Under the pieces are notes generated by a model, which saw nothing but the letters and a program-made list of their open reading frames with translations, ran no database searches and was not told the DNA's origin. The position numbers and the translations under genes are program-made. Below are positions 16,481 to 24,988 of a stretch of 44,078 bases of DNA, one piece after another. The stretch is taken from positions 1 through 44,078 of the forward strand of contig CAMYMV010000015.1 of NCBI GenBank assembly GCA_947259585.1, given 5' to 3'. Every line of letters starts with the position of its first letter. Positions within the stretch are counted from its first letter, which is position 1. The stretch comes from an uncultured Gemmatimonadales bacterium (GTDB lineage: Bacteria; Gemmatimonadota; Gemmatimonadetes; Palauibacterales; Palauibacteraceae).

Positions 16481-17665
16481 CTACGAGCTCGGGATCGTCG
16501 CCACCACGACGACGAGGGTGAGGAAGGCGATCGCCGCGCCGGCGTAGAAGGCGGCCTGGATGCTCCACAAGCTCACGACCGTGCCGATCAACAGCGGGCC
16601 CAGCGTCTGCCCAAGCCGCAGCAGCATGCCGTTGATCGACATGAATGCGCCGCGCTGGTCCTCGGGTGCGTAGTCGGCGAGGAGGGTGAGGATGGTGGGA
16701 ATGGACAGGGCGGCTCCCACGCCGAACACCGCCGCCGGAATCGCGAGTTGCCACGTCTCCCGGGCGGCCGGGAAGCCGAGCATCGCGAGACCGTAGAGCA
16801 CGAATCCGGCGCGGACGAGGCGGGTCTTGTCGAACCGGCGGGCGAGCTTGCCCAGCTGGGAAGCCGTGATCGCCGTGCAGATGGACCCGGCGGACATCAC
16901 GAGGCCGATGGAGAGGCTAGTGGCTCCGAACGATCGCTCCGCGAGGCCGGGGAAGAAGGCCAGGTACGAGCCGAAGAGCATGATGAAGGTCGTGACGGTC
17001 GCGAACATCATCCCGGCGATTGCGGGAGTCGCGAGCGCGCGTCCCACGCGGACGAAGTAGGTGCCCAGGGACGTGTTGGAGGTCGGGTACTCCGGCGGAA
17101 GGGCGAAGAGCACGAACAGCGCGACCGGCACGGCGAAGAGTGAAAGGGCGAAGGGATAGTTCCAGCCCAGCAGCGCCAGCGCGCCTCCGATCGCCGGATA
17201 GCCAGCGGTTCCCACGCTGAGCACCGAGGCGTTGTAGCCCATCGCCTCGGTCCGAACCGGCCCCGTGTACAGGTCGGAGATGATCGTGAGGTTCAGCGCG
17301 CCCAGCGCGGCCCCGCCCACTCCCTGTAGGAGCCTCAGGCCCAGCAGCGTCTGGAAGTCCGTCGCGAACGCGCAAGCGGTACCGGCCGCGGCGAACAGCA
17401 GAAGGGAGGGGACGAGGATCTGCTTGCGGCCCCACCGATCGGCGGCCAGGCCCAGGAGGGGCGTCAGGAAGATGCCCGGTACCGTGAAGGCGCTGATCAG
17501 CCACCCGATACGCGCCGGGGAGACCCCGAGCTCCCTTGAGATCTGCGGAAACGCGGGGGTGATGCTCGACACGGCGAGCACGGCGATGAGGGTGATCGAG
17601 AAGATGATGTGGAGGTTGCGGTCTCTGTAGAGACGCCCGGAGCCCGCACCAGGATCAGGCATCAT
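16481..17665 (-). CDS. MFS transporter, drug-exporter-like
   Basis: A 394-residue protein with twelve predicted helices and the MFS motif A, GLAADRWGRK, between helices 2 and 3. LLQGVGGAALGALN follows, as in the DHA1-type exporters. The second half repeats the pattern more weakly (LARRFDKTRLVRAG). It is probably a proton-coupled exporter of small molecules. Upstream is a 201-bp divergent region shared with the beta-propeller gene. No convincing Shine-Dalgarno precedes the ATG. Confidence 0.9.
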   Translation of the reverse strand: MMPDPGAGSGRLYRDRNLHIIFSITLIAVLAVSSITPAFPQISRELGVSPARIGWLISAFTVPGIFLTPLLGLAADRWGRKQILVPSLLLFAAAGTACAFATDFQTLLGLRLLQGVGGAALGALNLTIISDLYTGPVRTEAMGYNASVLSVGTAGYPAIGGALALLGWNYPFALSLFAVPVALFVLFALPPEYPTSNTSLGTYFVRVGRALATPAIAGMMFATVTTFIMLFGSYLAFFPGLAERSFGATSLSIGLVMSAGSICTAITASQLGKLARRFDKTRLVRAGFVLYGLAMLGFPAARETWQLAIPAAVFGVGAALSIPTILTLLADYAPEDQRGAFMSINGMLLRLGQTLGPLLIGTVVSLWSIQAAFYAGAAIAFLTLVVVVATIPSS

Positions 17666-17866
17666 GGCCCTGTGGCATAAGTCGTGCTCGTGAAGTGACT
17701 TTCGGGGTCCGAGTCGTGTTCTACAGCTCTCGACGTTATCTTGGTACGCTTGCTGCTCTTACACGAACCGGAAGCAGGCGGGGACGGCACGAACGTCTTC
17801 GGCGGCTTCCGGCGTTCTTTTCGGTGGGTGGGCACAGAAGTGCGGAGTGCGGAAAGAAAGGAATCG

Positions 17867-18853
17867 ATGATTCGGCGATTCGCATCCCGGCTTTTGCTCC
17901 TGACAGCATGCCTTGTGGCCGTCCCCGGCGAGGCCTCGGCGCAGGGAGCGCTGGCCTTCCACGACGTGAGCGGCAGGGTCATGCTCTTCGACGCGATCTC
18001 CCTGGATCTGATCGATGGGCTTCCGATGGGCGGTGAGGTTCGCGACGTGACGGTGTCGCCCGACGGACGGTATGCGTACGTGGCCAGCAGGGCGCGCGCC
18101 AGAGTATCCATCGACTCGACGGGCTCCTCGATCCTCGTCTTCGACCTCTGGAGGCGGTCCCTGGAGACCGTGTTCGATCTGGGCGCCTTCACGCCGACGA
18201 AAGGGCTGCGGCTGAATCGCAGGGGTACCCGGCTCTGGGTGCCGGCCGAGGAGGACGGCTCCATTCTGGAGCTCAACGCGCAGAACGGCGAGCTCCTCAT
18301 GATCTGGAAGACGGGTACGGAGCTGAACCACCGCGCGGATGTGACGCCGGACGACCGGCGGCTGTACGTGGCCAATATCCTGGACGATGTCGTGACGGTC
18401 ATCGACCGGCAGCGCGTCTATGCGGCGAGCATTCGCACCGGTACGGCGCCAGCCGACGTGAATGTCTCACCCGACGGGTTCGAGGCCTGGGTGGCCAACA
18501 GCGGCTCGCACACGATCACCATTCTGAGCGTGCGCAGGGACCGAAAGTTGGCCGACTTCTTCGCCGGAGCGCTCCGGCCGGTGCGCCTCCAGTTCACCCC
18601 GAGCGGCCGTGAGGTGTGGGTCCTCCACCAGGGTAGCCCGGAGATCACGATATTCCACGCCTTCAAGCGGGAGCAGGTCGGCCGAGTGGTGCTTCCCGGA
18701 GTGCCTTCCGACATCCTGTTCTCGAACGACGGTCTGCGGGCGTACGTCACACTCCCCACGCGCGTGGTCGCGGTCGACACGGAGACGCGGGAGGTGGTCC
18801 GCACGTTCGAGAGGGCGGCCGACAGAGGTTTCGGCGACTGGCGAGGTCAGTAG
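17867..18853 (+). CDS. Secreted YncE/YVTN-type beta-propeller protein
   Basis: A 328-residue protein with a signal peptide (FASRLLLLTACLVAVPGEASA) followed by about seven blades built on the pattern VSPDGxxAYVAS. Clear copies are VSPDGRYAYVAS, LNRRGTRLWVPA, VTPDDRRLYVAN, VSPDGFEAWVAN, FTPSGREVWVLH and FSNDGLRAYVTL. Propellers of this type bind ligands or partner proteins in the periplasm; no enzyme signature is visible. The ATG at 17867 is chosen for AAAGGA five bases upstream and for the signal peptide. A strong terminator follows. Confidence 0.9.
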   Translation: MIRRFASRLLLLTACLVAVPGEASAQGALAFHDVSGRVMLFDAISLDLIDGLPMGGEVRDVTVSPDGRYAYVASRARARVSIDSTGSSILVFDLWRRSLETVFDLGAFTPTKGLRLNRRGTRLWVPAEEDGSILELNAQNGELLMIWKTGTELNHRADVTPDDRRLYVANILDDVVTVIDRQRVYAASIRTGTAPADVNVSPDGFEAWVANSGSHTITILSVRRDRKLADFFAGALRPVRLQFTPSGREVWVLHQGSPEITIFHAFKREQVGRVVLPGVPSDILFSNDGLRAYVTLPTRVVAVDTETREVVRTFERAADRGFGDWRGQ

Positions 18854-18917
18854 ACCGCGTCGCCAGGCCCGGCTGAGATCGCCTGAAGAGCCGCAGCCGA
18901 GGCACAGCCTGATGTGA

Positions 18918-18953
18918 AGAAGGCGGGAGAAGGAGATCCTCCTCCCGCCTTTC
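18918..18953 (+). terminator. Strong, probably bidirectional intrinsic terminator
   Basis: AAGGCGGGAG (18920-18929) pairs perfectly with CTCCCGCCTT (18942-18951), and inside the loop AGGA pairs with TCCT. TTTCG follows on the plus strand and a CTTC-rich run on the minus strand. It lies between the convergent beta-propeller gene and the secreted-protein gene. Confidence 0.8.
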
Positions 18954-18990
18954 GTAGTCTCGGCGATCTCTGCCGGCCGTTCGTAGAGGT

Positions 18991-19788
18991 TTAGTTGCCC
19001 TCGGGCATGTAGGTCATGCTGGGTACGGCGGCATGGTCCTGGCTGTCCATGGCACGAACGAGCTTCATGCGCTTGCCCTGAAGCGCCTCCCACTCCTCGG
19101 CCTTCTCGTGCTGGGCCAGGGCGGCCTGCAGCGACCCGTCGCCGTAGAACGTGGTCATGTCGTCGATCGGCACGACGTAGAGCCTCAGCCCGCCGTCGCC
19201 GATGACGCCGTCCCATGCGTGCACGGCGTACCGCCACTGAACGTCCGAGATGATCTGCATCAGAGCCGCGGTGTTCTCGGCGTGGGCCTCCTGCTTGCCC
19301 GGCTTCACCCAATTGGCGAAGACCATGACGTTGTTCGGGTTCTCGATCGGGTTCGCCGGCATGTAGCTGTGCGCCGCGTTGTATTTCGTGATCGAGCTAC
19401 TCGAGCTGTAGTCGAGCTCATCGAACATCGCGAACGCCTCCGTGAGCGTCTCCTCGCCGGGCGTGCCCGAGAACTGACGCATCCACTGATCCTCGTCGTC
19501 GAAGTACGCCATGTTCTCGACGGGGTAGACTAGCGTGAAGTTGGAGCCGTTTCGGAAGAACATCCAGCCGTAGTCTGAAGACAGATCGGCCAGCTTGGCG
19601 GCCTCGACGATCTTCTCCATCGCCATCTCGAAGCCGGCGGCATGAGCGGGCGAAACCTCGAACTCGATGAGCTGGCTGAACATCGGGCCCTCTTCGGCCG
19701 CCGAGTACTCGGCGTCCTGAGCCGGGGCCATGCTCCAGCTGCCCGCGACGAGCGCGAGGCAGGCCAGGGCGGTCATCATCCTGCGCAT
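18991..19788 (-). CDS. Secreted protein of unknown function, ABM-like two-repeat fold suspected
   Basis: A 265-residue protein with a signal peptide (MRRMMTALACLALVAGSWSMAPAQ). The mature region seems to hold two similar halves: FEVSPAHAAGFEMAMEKI... followed by ...FANWVKPGKQEAHAENTAALM. Each has a K/H-x-x-x-F/A helix and aromatic strands, which recalls tandem ferredoxin-like (ABM) domains, but I cannot assign a family. The ATG at 19788 is set by AGGAGG seven bases upstream; the open frame beyond it is not credible. It diverges from the small coiled-coil protein gene across 160 bp. Confidence 0.82.
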   Translation of the reverse strand: MRRMMTALACLALVAGSWSMAPAQDAEYSAAEEGPMFSQLIEFEVSPAHAAGFEMAMEKIVEAAKLADLSSDYGWMFFRNGSNFTLVYPVENMAYFDDEDQWMRQFSGTPGEETLTEAFAMFDELDYSSSSSITKYNAAHSYMPANPIENPNNVMVFANWVKPGKQEAHAENTAALMQIISDVQWRYAVHAWDGVIGDGGLRLYVVPIDDMTTFYGDGSLQAALAQHEKAEEWEALQGKRMKLVRAMDSQDHAAVPSMTYMPEGN

Positions 19789-19948
19789 CTCAAGCCTCCT
19801 GGGAAGGGCGGGACACGGGGCACGACGGAGTCGTGCGACAACACGCTGCAACCGACCGTACGTTTCTCTCGTAGGATTCGGTGTACAACTCTCCCAAAAT
19901 AGGCTGCAGCCCCGGCGCGGCAAGAGATTCAAGGGCAAGGAGGACGAG

Positions 19949-20254
19949 TTGGAGGATATCCTGGCGCTGTTCATTCCGATCGTTTTCATCCTCGCGGCGG
20001 CTTCCGTCCTCATTCTCCGGCCCATCACCAAGCGCCTCGGCGATGCGCTGCACCAGATGCAGCAGGACCGGCACGAGGCGCGGCTCGACCAGGGCCAGCT
20101 CGACCAGATCCGTTCGCTCGTCGAGTCGGTGCAGGAGCGCGTGGAGCTCGTGGAGCAGCGGCAGAGCTTCTTCGAGTCGCTGCTCGAGTCGAGGGCGCAG
20201 AGGGTGCGGCTGGACGAGGGCGTCGATCAGACGGCGGAGAGGGCGTTGAGGTAG
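19949..20254 (+). CDS. Small membrane-anchored coiled-coil protein
   Basis: A 101-residue protein starting at TTG 19949, chosen because AAGGAGG lies 5-6 nt upstream. It has one membrane helix (ILALFIPIVFILAAASVLIL), then a charged Gln/Glu/Arg-rich coiled coil (QMQQDRHEARLDQGQLDQIRSLVESVQERVELVEQ). The architecture is that of a membrane-tethered oligomeric scaffold. I do not recognise the family. It is convergent with the CDF transporter gene 50 bp away. Confidence 0.75.
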   Translation: MEDILALFIPIVFILAAASVLILRPITKRLGDALHQMQQDRHEARLDQGQLDQIRSLVESVQERVELVEQRQSFFESLLESRAQRVRLDEGVDQTAERALR

Positions 20255-20304
20255 GTTCCGGGGCGCCCGACGCACCTGACGCACCGGGTCCCTTCGGTAG
20301 GTCG

Positions 20305-21288
20305 CTAAACCTCCAGATCCCGGGCGTTGCCGCCGTTGACCTCGGGCTGGATCGTGCAGTGGAGGATTCCAAAACGCTCTCTGGCCACTTCGCACATCTG
20401 GCGTACCGCCCCTTGAGCGTCCGCGGAGCGCGTCAGGTTTGCGTGCGCCGTCAGCATCACGAGGCCCGAGGTGAGCGTCCAAACGTGCAGGTCGTGGATC
20501 CCGGAGACTCCTTCCACCTCCGACAGCGCTGAGCGCACCGCCTCGGTGCTCAACTCGCCCGGTGCCGAAGCCATCAGCACGTCGATGGCCTCTTTGAGCA
20601 GGGACCAGGCGCTGTAGAGGATCAGCGCGGCGATCAGGCAGGCGGCCGCCGGATCGGCCCAGGCCCACCCGAACGCCAGGATCAACGCCGCTCCCACAAT
20701 GACGCCGACGGAGCCGAGTGCGTCGGAGATCACGTGCAACCACGCCGCCCGCACGTTCAAGCTCTCGTGCCTGCCGCCCTCGAGAAGCCACGCCGCGACG
20801 CCGTTGACGATCAGCCCGCCGACGGCCACGGCAAGCATCGCTCCTCCGACCACCTCGGCCGGCTCCCGGAAGCGCCGCACGGCTTCGAAGAGAACGAAGA
20901 AGGAGATAAGCAGCAGGACGGCGCCGTTTGCCAGTGCCGCCAGGATCTCGGCCCGGTGATAGCCGTAGGTCATGCGCGGAGTGGCGGGCTTCGTCGCCAG
21001 CCGCATCGCCCACAGGGCCAGCCCGAGAGCCGAGACGTCCGTTGCCATGTGGCCCGCGTCGGCCAGGAGGGCCAGGGAGTTCGAGATCAGCCCGCCGCCG
21101 ATCTCCACGATCATGTAGCCCGCGGCCAGGACGAGAGCCCAGGTCATCCGACGTCGATTGTGGTGGTGTGAGGATCCGCCGCGGAACCAGTGGCTGGCGC
21201 AGCCGTCCAGCGCTCCCTCCGCGCCGAAGTCGCACTCGGCCGTTATGGCCCCAGGCTCCTCCGCTGGGCTAGGCGGTCGGCGGGACAT
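20305..21288 (-). CDS. Cation diffusion facilitator (Zn/Co/Cd exporter)
   Basis: A 327-residue CDF protein. A His-containing N-terminal tail (SHHHNRRR) precedes six helices. Metal-site motifs are ALLADAGHMATD in helix 2 and HVISDALGS in helix 5. The C-terminal cytoplasmic domain (SEVEGVSGIHDLHVW...) is the usual metal-sensing dimer. It exports divalent metal against protons across the inner membrane. The ATG lies inside the end of the CopC-CopD gene (20-bp overlap), so the two are translated from one message. Confidence 0.93.
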   Translation of the reverse strand: MSRRPPSPAEEPGAITAECDFGAEGALDGCASHWFRGGSSHHHNRRRMTWALVLAAGYMIVEIGGGLISNSLALLADAGHMATDVSALGLALWAMRLATKPATPRMTYGYHRAEILAALANGAVLLLISFFVLFEAVRRFREPAEVVGGAMLAVAVGGLIVNGVAAWLLEGGRHESLNVRAAWLHVISDALGSVGVIVGAALILAFGWAWADPAAACLIAALILYSAWSLLKEAIDVLMASAPGELSTEAVRSALSEVEGVSGIHDLHVWTLTSGLVMLTAHANLTRSADAQGAVRQMCEVARERFGILHCTIQPEVNGGNARDLEV

Positions 21289-22678
21289 AGGCGAGCAATG
21301 CCGCCAGCACGAAGATCAGGGCCATCACGAGCATCTCCCACATGATGGATCGGCGAAGACGCCCGGCACCCATCTCTTCCTCCAGCGCCGGCAGCAGGCT
21401 GAACTGGTTTCGAAACCCGAACAGGCCGAGCACCACCAGGCCCGCCGCCTTCGCAAGGACCAGCCGGCCGTACGTCGTGGTGAAGACCGACGTGACCGCT
21501 GGGAGCGCCGCGAGCGTTTGGATGATGCCGGTGCCGGCGATCGTGATCACCGCGAAGACCGCGATGCGGGAGATCCTCTGAGCCGCGGTGCGGTACTCGG
21601 GCGAGTCCTTGGCCTCGATGATCAGGTAGACGAGTCCTCCGAGCCAGTACTGCGTGGCCGCGAGGTGCGCGGCCTTCGCCGGGACCGAGATGGCGGGGTC
21701 CGTCGAAAGAGCATGGCCGGTCGCGCCGCTGACGAGGGTGGCGAGAAGAGTCAGGAACGCGGCCGCTCCCAGATGCCGGCCGAAGGCCAGGGTGGCCAGC
21801 GCGGCGACGGCCAGGCCGAGCCTGAGCAGCTCCAGCCCTCCGGCGCGCGTGCCAAGGAGCGCCGGGATCGTCTCGAGGTCCAGAGCGTCTCCCGGGCTCA
21901 CGCTCAGGAGCCAGAAGAAGAGGTGGAGCACCAACAGCGCGGGCAGCAGGAGCGCCAGAAGGTACGCCAGCCTCGATGCACGGGGGGATTCACCCGGCGC
22001 CACCCAGACAATGATGGCCAGCAGGCCGCCCAGGGCGAGGAGAGTGGCTACGGCGGCTCCGCGTGATAGAGCGAGCGATGGCGGGACCCCGATTCCGAGA
22101 ATCTCCGTCTCTGCCGGGGGAGGTTCGAATCGCGCCGTTGCGTCGGGGTGCGTCCCGGTTTCCTCGACGGCCCCGCCACGATCCGCGGCCACGGCGTCCT
22201 CGTCTCCCGCCCGGGTCTCGCTCCCCGCCGCCGACGCCGGCACCAAGAACACGAAGGAACCGGAGACGGCGTGACCGTCTATCGAGACGGTTCGCCAAGC
22301 CACGCGGTAGGCGCCGGCGGTCAACGCGGGCACGGCGGCCAGCAGCACGCGGTCCATCGTGGGGTCGGCGCGCGCCTCGAGCGACAGATTCAGGCCCATC
22401 GGTCCGGCGAGCCGGATCTCGCTGAGCGCCTCTTCGACCGGTCCGCTGAAGATCAACCTGATGACCTCCAGCTCCGACGTCAGGGTGTCCCCGTCGGCAG
22501 GGTCCGACGATATCAGTTCGATGTGGGGAAGCGTCGGCGATTCCGACCTGGATTCAGACCCGGAGAGAGCGGGACCCGCGTACGCGGCGTGCGCGTGCGC
22601 GAGGCTCCCCAGCAGGGACGCGGCGCCGATGACCGCGGCTTTGAGACCGGGATTCTGGAGCATGCCCGACGATAGCAC
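21269..22678 (-). CDS. CopC-CopD fusion copper-handling membrane protein
   Basis: A 469-residue protein. A signal peptide is followed by a CopC domain (about residues 50-150: PHIELISSDPADGDTL, ending SIDGHAVSGSFVFLV). An acidic linker rich in Glu and Asp comes next, then a CopD domain with about eight membrane helices and KAAHLAATQYWLGGLVYL. CopC binds copper in the periplasm and CopD is thought to move it across the inner membrane. The gene lies 29 bp downstream of a small membrane-protein gene and overlaps the CDF gene by 20 bp, giving a metal-homeostasis operon. Confidence 0.92.
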   Translation of the reverse strand: MLSSGMLQNPGLKAAVIGAASLLGSLAHAHAAYAGPALSGSESRSESPTLPHIELISSDPADGDTLTSELEVIRLIFSGPVEEALSEIRLAGPMGLNLSLEARADPTMDRVLLAAVPALTAGAYRVAWRTVSIDGHAVSGSFVFLVPASAAGSETRAGDEDAVAADRGGAVEETGTHPDATARFEPPPAETEILGIGVPPSLALSRGAAVATLLALGGLLAIIVWVAPGESPRASRLAYLLALLLPALLVLHLFFWLLSVSPGDALDLETIPALLGTRAGGLELLRLGLAVAALATLAFGRHLGAAAFLTLLATLVSGATGHALSTDPAISVPAKAAHLAATQYWLGGLVYLIIEAKDSPEYRTAAQRISRIAVFAVITIAGTGIIQTLAALPAVTSVFTTTYGRLVLAKAAGLVVLGLFGFRNQFSLLPALEEEMGAGRLRRSIMWEMLVMALIFVLAALLAYVPPTA

Positions 22679-22707
22679 GCCGGGCGGCGACTGGCACCTG
22701 GGCTTGT

Positions 22708-22977
22708 CTAGGAGCTCTCGTCGATGTCCTTACGGCCGGATGCCACGCCAGCTCCGACGCTGGCACCGAACACGACGGCGGTCGCGGTCCCGATGATCGG
22801 GAGGAGCCATACGACTGGAGCGGCCGCCGCGGCCGCGGCACCTCCCGCGAGCACGGGCACGTAGGGCTTGCGCACACCATCCACGAAGCGGAGGCGACTC
22901 TTCACGAACCGCCGCGACTTCGCGTATCCGAACACGCCAGCCGCGCCCGTGGCGGCCAGCCAAATGATCTCGACCAT
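22708..22977 (-). CDS. Small membrane protein of unknown function
   Basis: An 89-residue protein beginning MVEIIWLAATGAAGVFGYAKSRRFVKSRLRF, with a basic segment and then a second hydrophobic region (VPVLAGGAAAAAAAPVVWLLPIIGTATAVVFGASVGAG). The ATG at 22977 is preceded by GGAGG with good spacing; a GTG directly before it is less likely. It is the first gene of the CopC-CopD/CDF run and may be an accessory membrane subunit, but no family is recognised. Confidence 0.75.
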   Translation of the reverse strand: MVEIIWLAATGAAGVFGYAKSRRFVKSRLRFVDGVRKPYVPVLAGGAAAAAAAPVVWLLPIIGTATAVVFGASVGAGVASGRKDIDESS

Positions 22978-23095
22978 CACTCGTCCTCCATTAGGGTCTC
23001 TAAAGGGGTGTACGCTCGGCCCGGAGGCAGGGTTTCATATGCCTCCCATCGTCGCATCCAAAAAGCCTCGTGTCGCGCTTCACATCAGCTGTTCC

Positions 23096-24415
23096 TCAAC
23101 CGCGGAGCTGAAGGTACAGGAACAGGCCTGTCGCACCCAGCATGCAGGCGATCCCGATGACGGCCCAGACGCGAAGACCTCGGCTTGGCCGGAGGGCGGG
23201 ATCCTCGATCAGCCGGGTCACGCAGGCGTAGTTGAGGGCATACAGGACGGGGGCGATCAGGAAGGAGGCAAGGGCCGCGATCGTGACGAGCACCACCGGA
23301 TCGGGGATGATCAGCGTCTCGAAGAACGCCAGAGCCAGGCTCGCCAGGAGGAACCCCCAGTAGAGCCGCTGACCTCCCCGTGCCTCTCCGGCCGGCTCGG
23401 CGGACGATGCCGCTCCCAATCGCCTCACGGTCTCCCGGAAGGCTCGAGGAAAGCCATCCATCACGCCATACGCGGTGGAGAACATCCCGAAGAAGGCGGC
23501 CGCCAGAAAGAGCGGGTACACCCAGGTGCCCAGTACGTCCGTGTAGAGTCGCGCGATGGTGATCGCCACACCGGCGCCGGTCGGAATCTCGCCGACCGGG
23601 CGCAGGACCTCGGCGCCGAGGGCCACGAACATGATCGAAAGCACGAAGGAAAGCGCGTACCCGACCCTCATGTCTGCCAGGCCGACCCGAAAAGTCGCCA
23701 GGGTGCCTCCGCTTCCTTTCCGCTCCGCCGTCGACTCCCAGACGGACTTCCTCTGCAAGGCCCAGAGCGAATGCCAGACCGACACGTCCACGCCCGTGGG
23801 CATCCAGCCGAGCAGCGCGCCGATCAGGAGCAGGGAGCCGGCCGGAATCTCGGGGATGACCAGTCCGTGCCAGAACTCACCGGACGGCGGCCGGGCGACA
23901 AACGCCACCAACGTCATGGCGGACAGACCCAGAAGGAGCCATTTGCTCAGCGCCGAAAGACCGTCGAAGCCTCCCGATCGGAGGAGAGCCGCACACAGGA
24001 GGCCGAGCGCCAGGCTTATGAGGGGGATCGGAACTCCCGGCGGCAGACCGGCGGCCACGACGGCGGCGCTCACGCCGAGGACGCCGGCAAGAACGGTGAC
24101 CCCCTGGACGACGGTTCCGGCCAGGAAGATCCAGAGAGCCCAGTTTCGCGGTCCCGGGACCGCGGCGTACCCGTCGAGCAGCGAACGACCGGTCGCTACG
24201 GCGAAGCGGGGGCCGAACTCGAAGGCCGGGTACTTGAACAGGTGGCTGAACAGCATCACCCACAGGAGGGCGTAGCCGAAAGCGGCTCCGGCTGTTGGCG
24301 CGAGCACGAGATGGCTGGCCCCGATCGCCGTGGCGGCCATGGCCATGCCCGGACCGATCCAGCGTACCCGGTCCAACGCGATCGCCCACGATGGGGTGCG
24401 CGAGGATTCCGGCAT
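23096..24415 (-). CDS. Nramp-family transporter lacking the DPGN metal motif
   Basis: A 439-residue protein with about eleven helices and overall Nramp organisation. In classic Nramp, helix 1 carries DPGN, whose Asp and Asn bind Mn or Fe. Here the helix reads IGPGMAMAATAIGASHLV, so both ligands are missing, while the helix 6 GWMPTG region resembles the usual MP motif. It belongs to a divergent Nramp-related branch whose ion is uncertain. The ATG at 24415 is preferred; the frame continues upstream across the divergent OsmC gene but loses sense there. The gene lies 118 bp upstream of the metal operon. Confidence 0.87.
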   Translation of the reverse strand: MPESSRTPSWAIALDRVRWIGPGMAMAATAIGASHLVLAPTAGAAFGYALLWVMLFSHLFKYPAFEFGPRFAVATGRSLLDGYAAVPGPRNWALWIFLAGTVVQGVTVLAGVLGVSAAVVAAGLPPGVPIPLISLALGLLCAALLRSGGFDGLSALSKWLLLGLSAMTLVAFVARPPSGEFWHGLVIPEIPAGSLLLIGALLGWMPTGVDVSVWHSLWALQRKSVWESTAERKGSGGTLATFRVGLADMRVGYALSFVLSIMFVALGAEVLRPVGEIPTGAGVAITIARLYTDVLGTWVYPLFLAAAFFGMFSTAYGVMDGFPRAFRETVRRLGAASSAEPAGEARGGQRLYWGFLLASLALAFFETLIIPDPVVLVTIAALASFLIAPVLYALNYACVTRLIEDPALRPSRGLRVWAVIGIACMLGATGLFLYLQLRG

Positions 24416-24494
24416 CGTCCCGGAAGATCGCGGAGCCGACGGACTGCGGGTAGGGTTAGGTTGAGCCGGCCGTGCGATCGGTGGAGGATCACCC

Positions 24495-24920
24495 ATGACG
24501 AGAGTGCCTGCGATGTCGAAGAACACGCTGGAAGTCGAGTTGGAATGGGAGGAGGGCTTTCGTTTCACGGTCAGCTCGAGCGGCCAAGCCGCCGTGATAG
24601 ACGGGAAGAGAGACTCCTCCCCGGCGCCCACCGACATGCTGCTGGCCGCGGTGGGTGCGTGCGCCGGCATCGACATGGTGGATATCCTGGAGAAGGGCCG
24701 TCAGGAGGTGCGAGGGCTCACCGTCACCGTGTCCGGCACTCGGCGACCGGATCCGCCGCGCTTCTTCGAGTCGCTCCACACACGTTTCGTCGTCCGGGGC
24801 GACGTCTCCGAGGCCAGGGCGAAGCGGGCCGCAGACCTGTCGTTCGAGAAGTACTGCAGCGTGTATCACACGCTCAGGAAGGACCTGGAGACGACCTGGG
24901 AGGTGGTTCTCGAACCCTGA
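24495..24920 (+). CDS. OsmC-family peroxide-reductase-like protein
   Basis: A 141-residue OsmC/Ohr-fold protein. The two family cysteines are Cys56 (AVGACAGID) and Cys121 (EKYCSVYHTL), the peroxidatic and resolving residues of hydroperoxide reductases. It lacks clear Ohr- or OsmC-specific features and matches the YhfA-like group. It probably detoxifies organic peroxides in the cytoplasm. It diverges from the Nramp-like gene with only 79 bp between starts. An in-frame ATG at 24513 is another possible start. Confidence 0.9.
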   Translation: MTRVPAMSKNTLEVELEWEEGFRFTVSSSGQAAVIDGKRDSSPAPTDMLLAAVGACAGIDMVDILEKGRQEVRGLTVTVSGTRRPDPPRFFESLHTRFVVRGDVSEARAKRAADLSFEKYCSVYHTLRKDLETTWEVVLEP

Positions 24921-24988
24921 AGCTCCGGGATGACTCGGGGCAGGACTCGGCGTACTCGGGGAGAATCGGCAGGAACTCGGCGGTCGCG

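Noticed and set aside
15084..17143. Long open frames on both strands within 15084-17143
   Set aside because: They are out of frame with the acetamidase, DMT and MFS genes, whose proteins have clear families and membrane topology, and are composed of Arg/Gly/Asp-rich nonsense.
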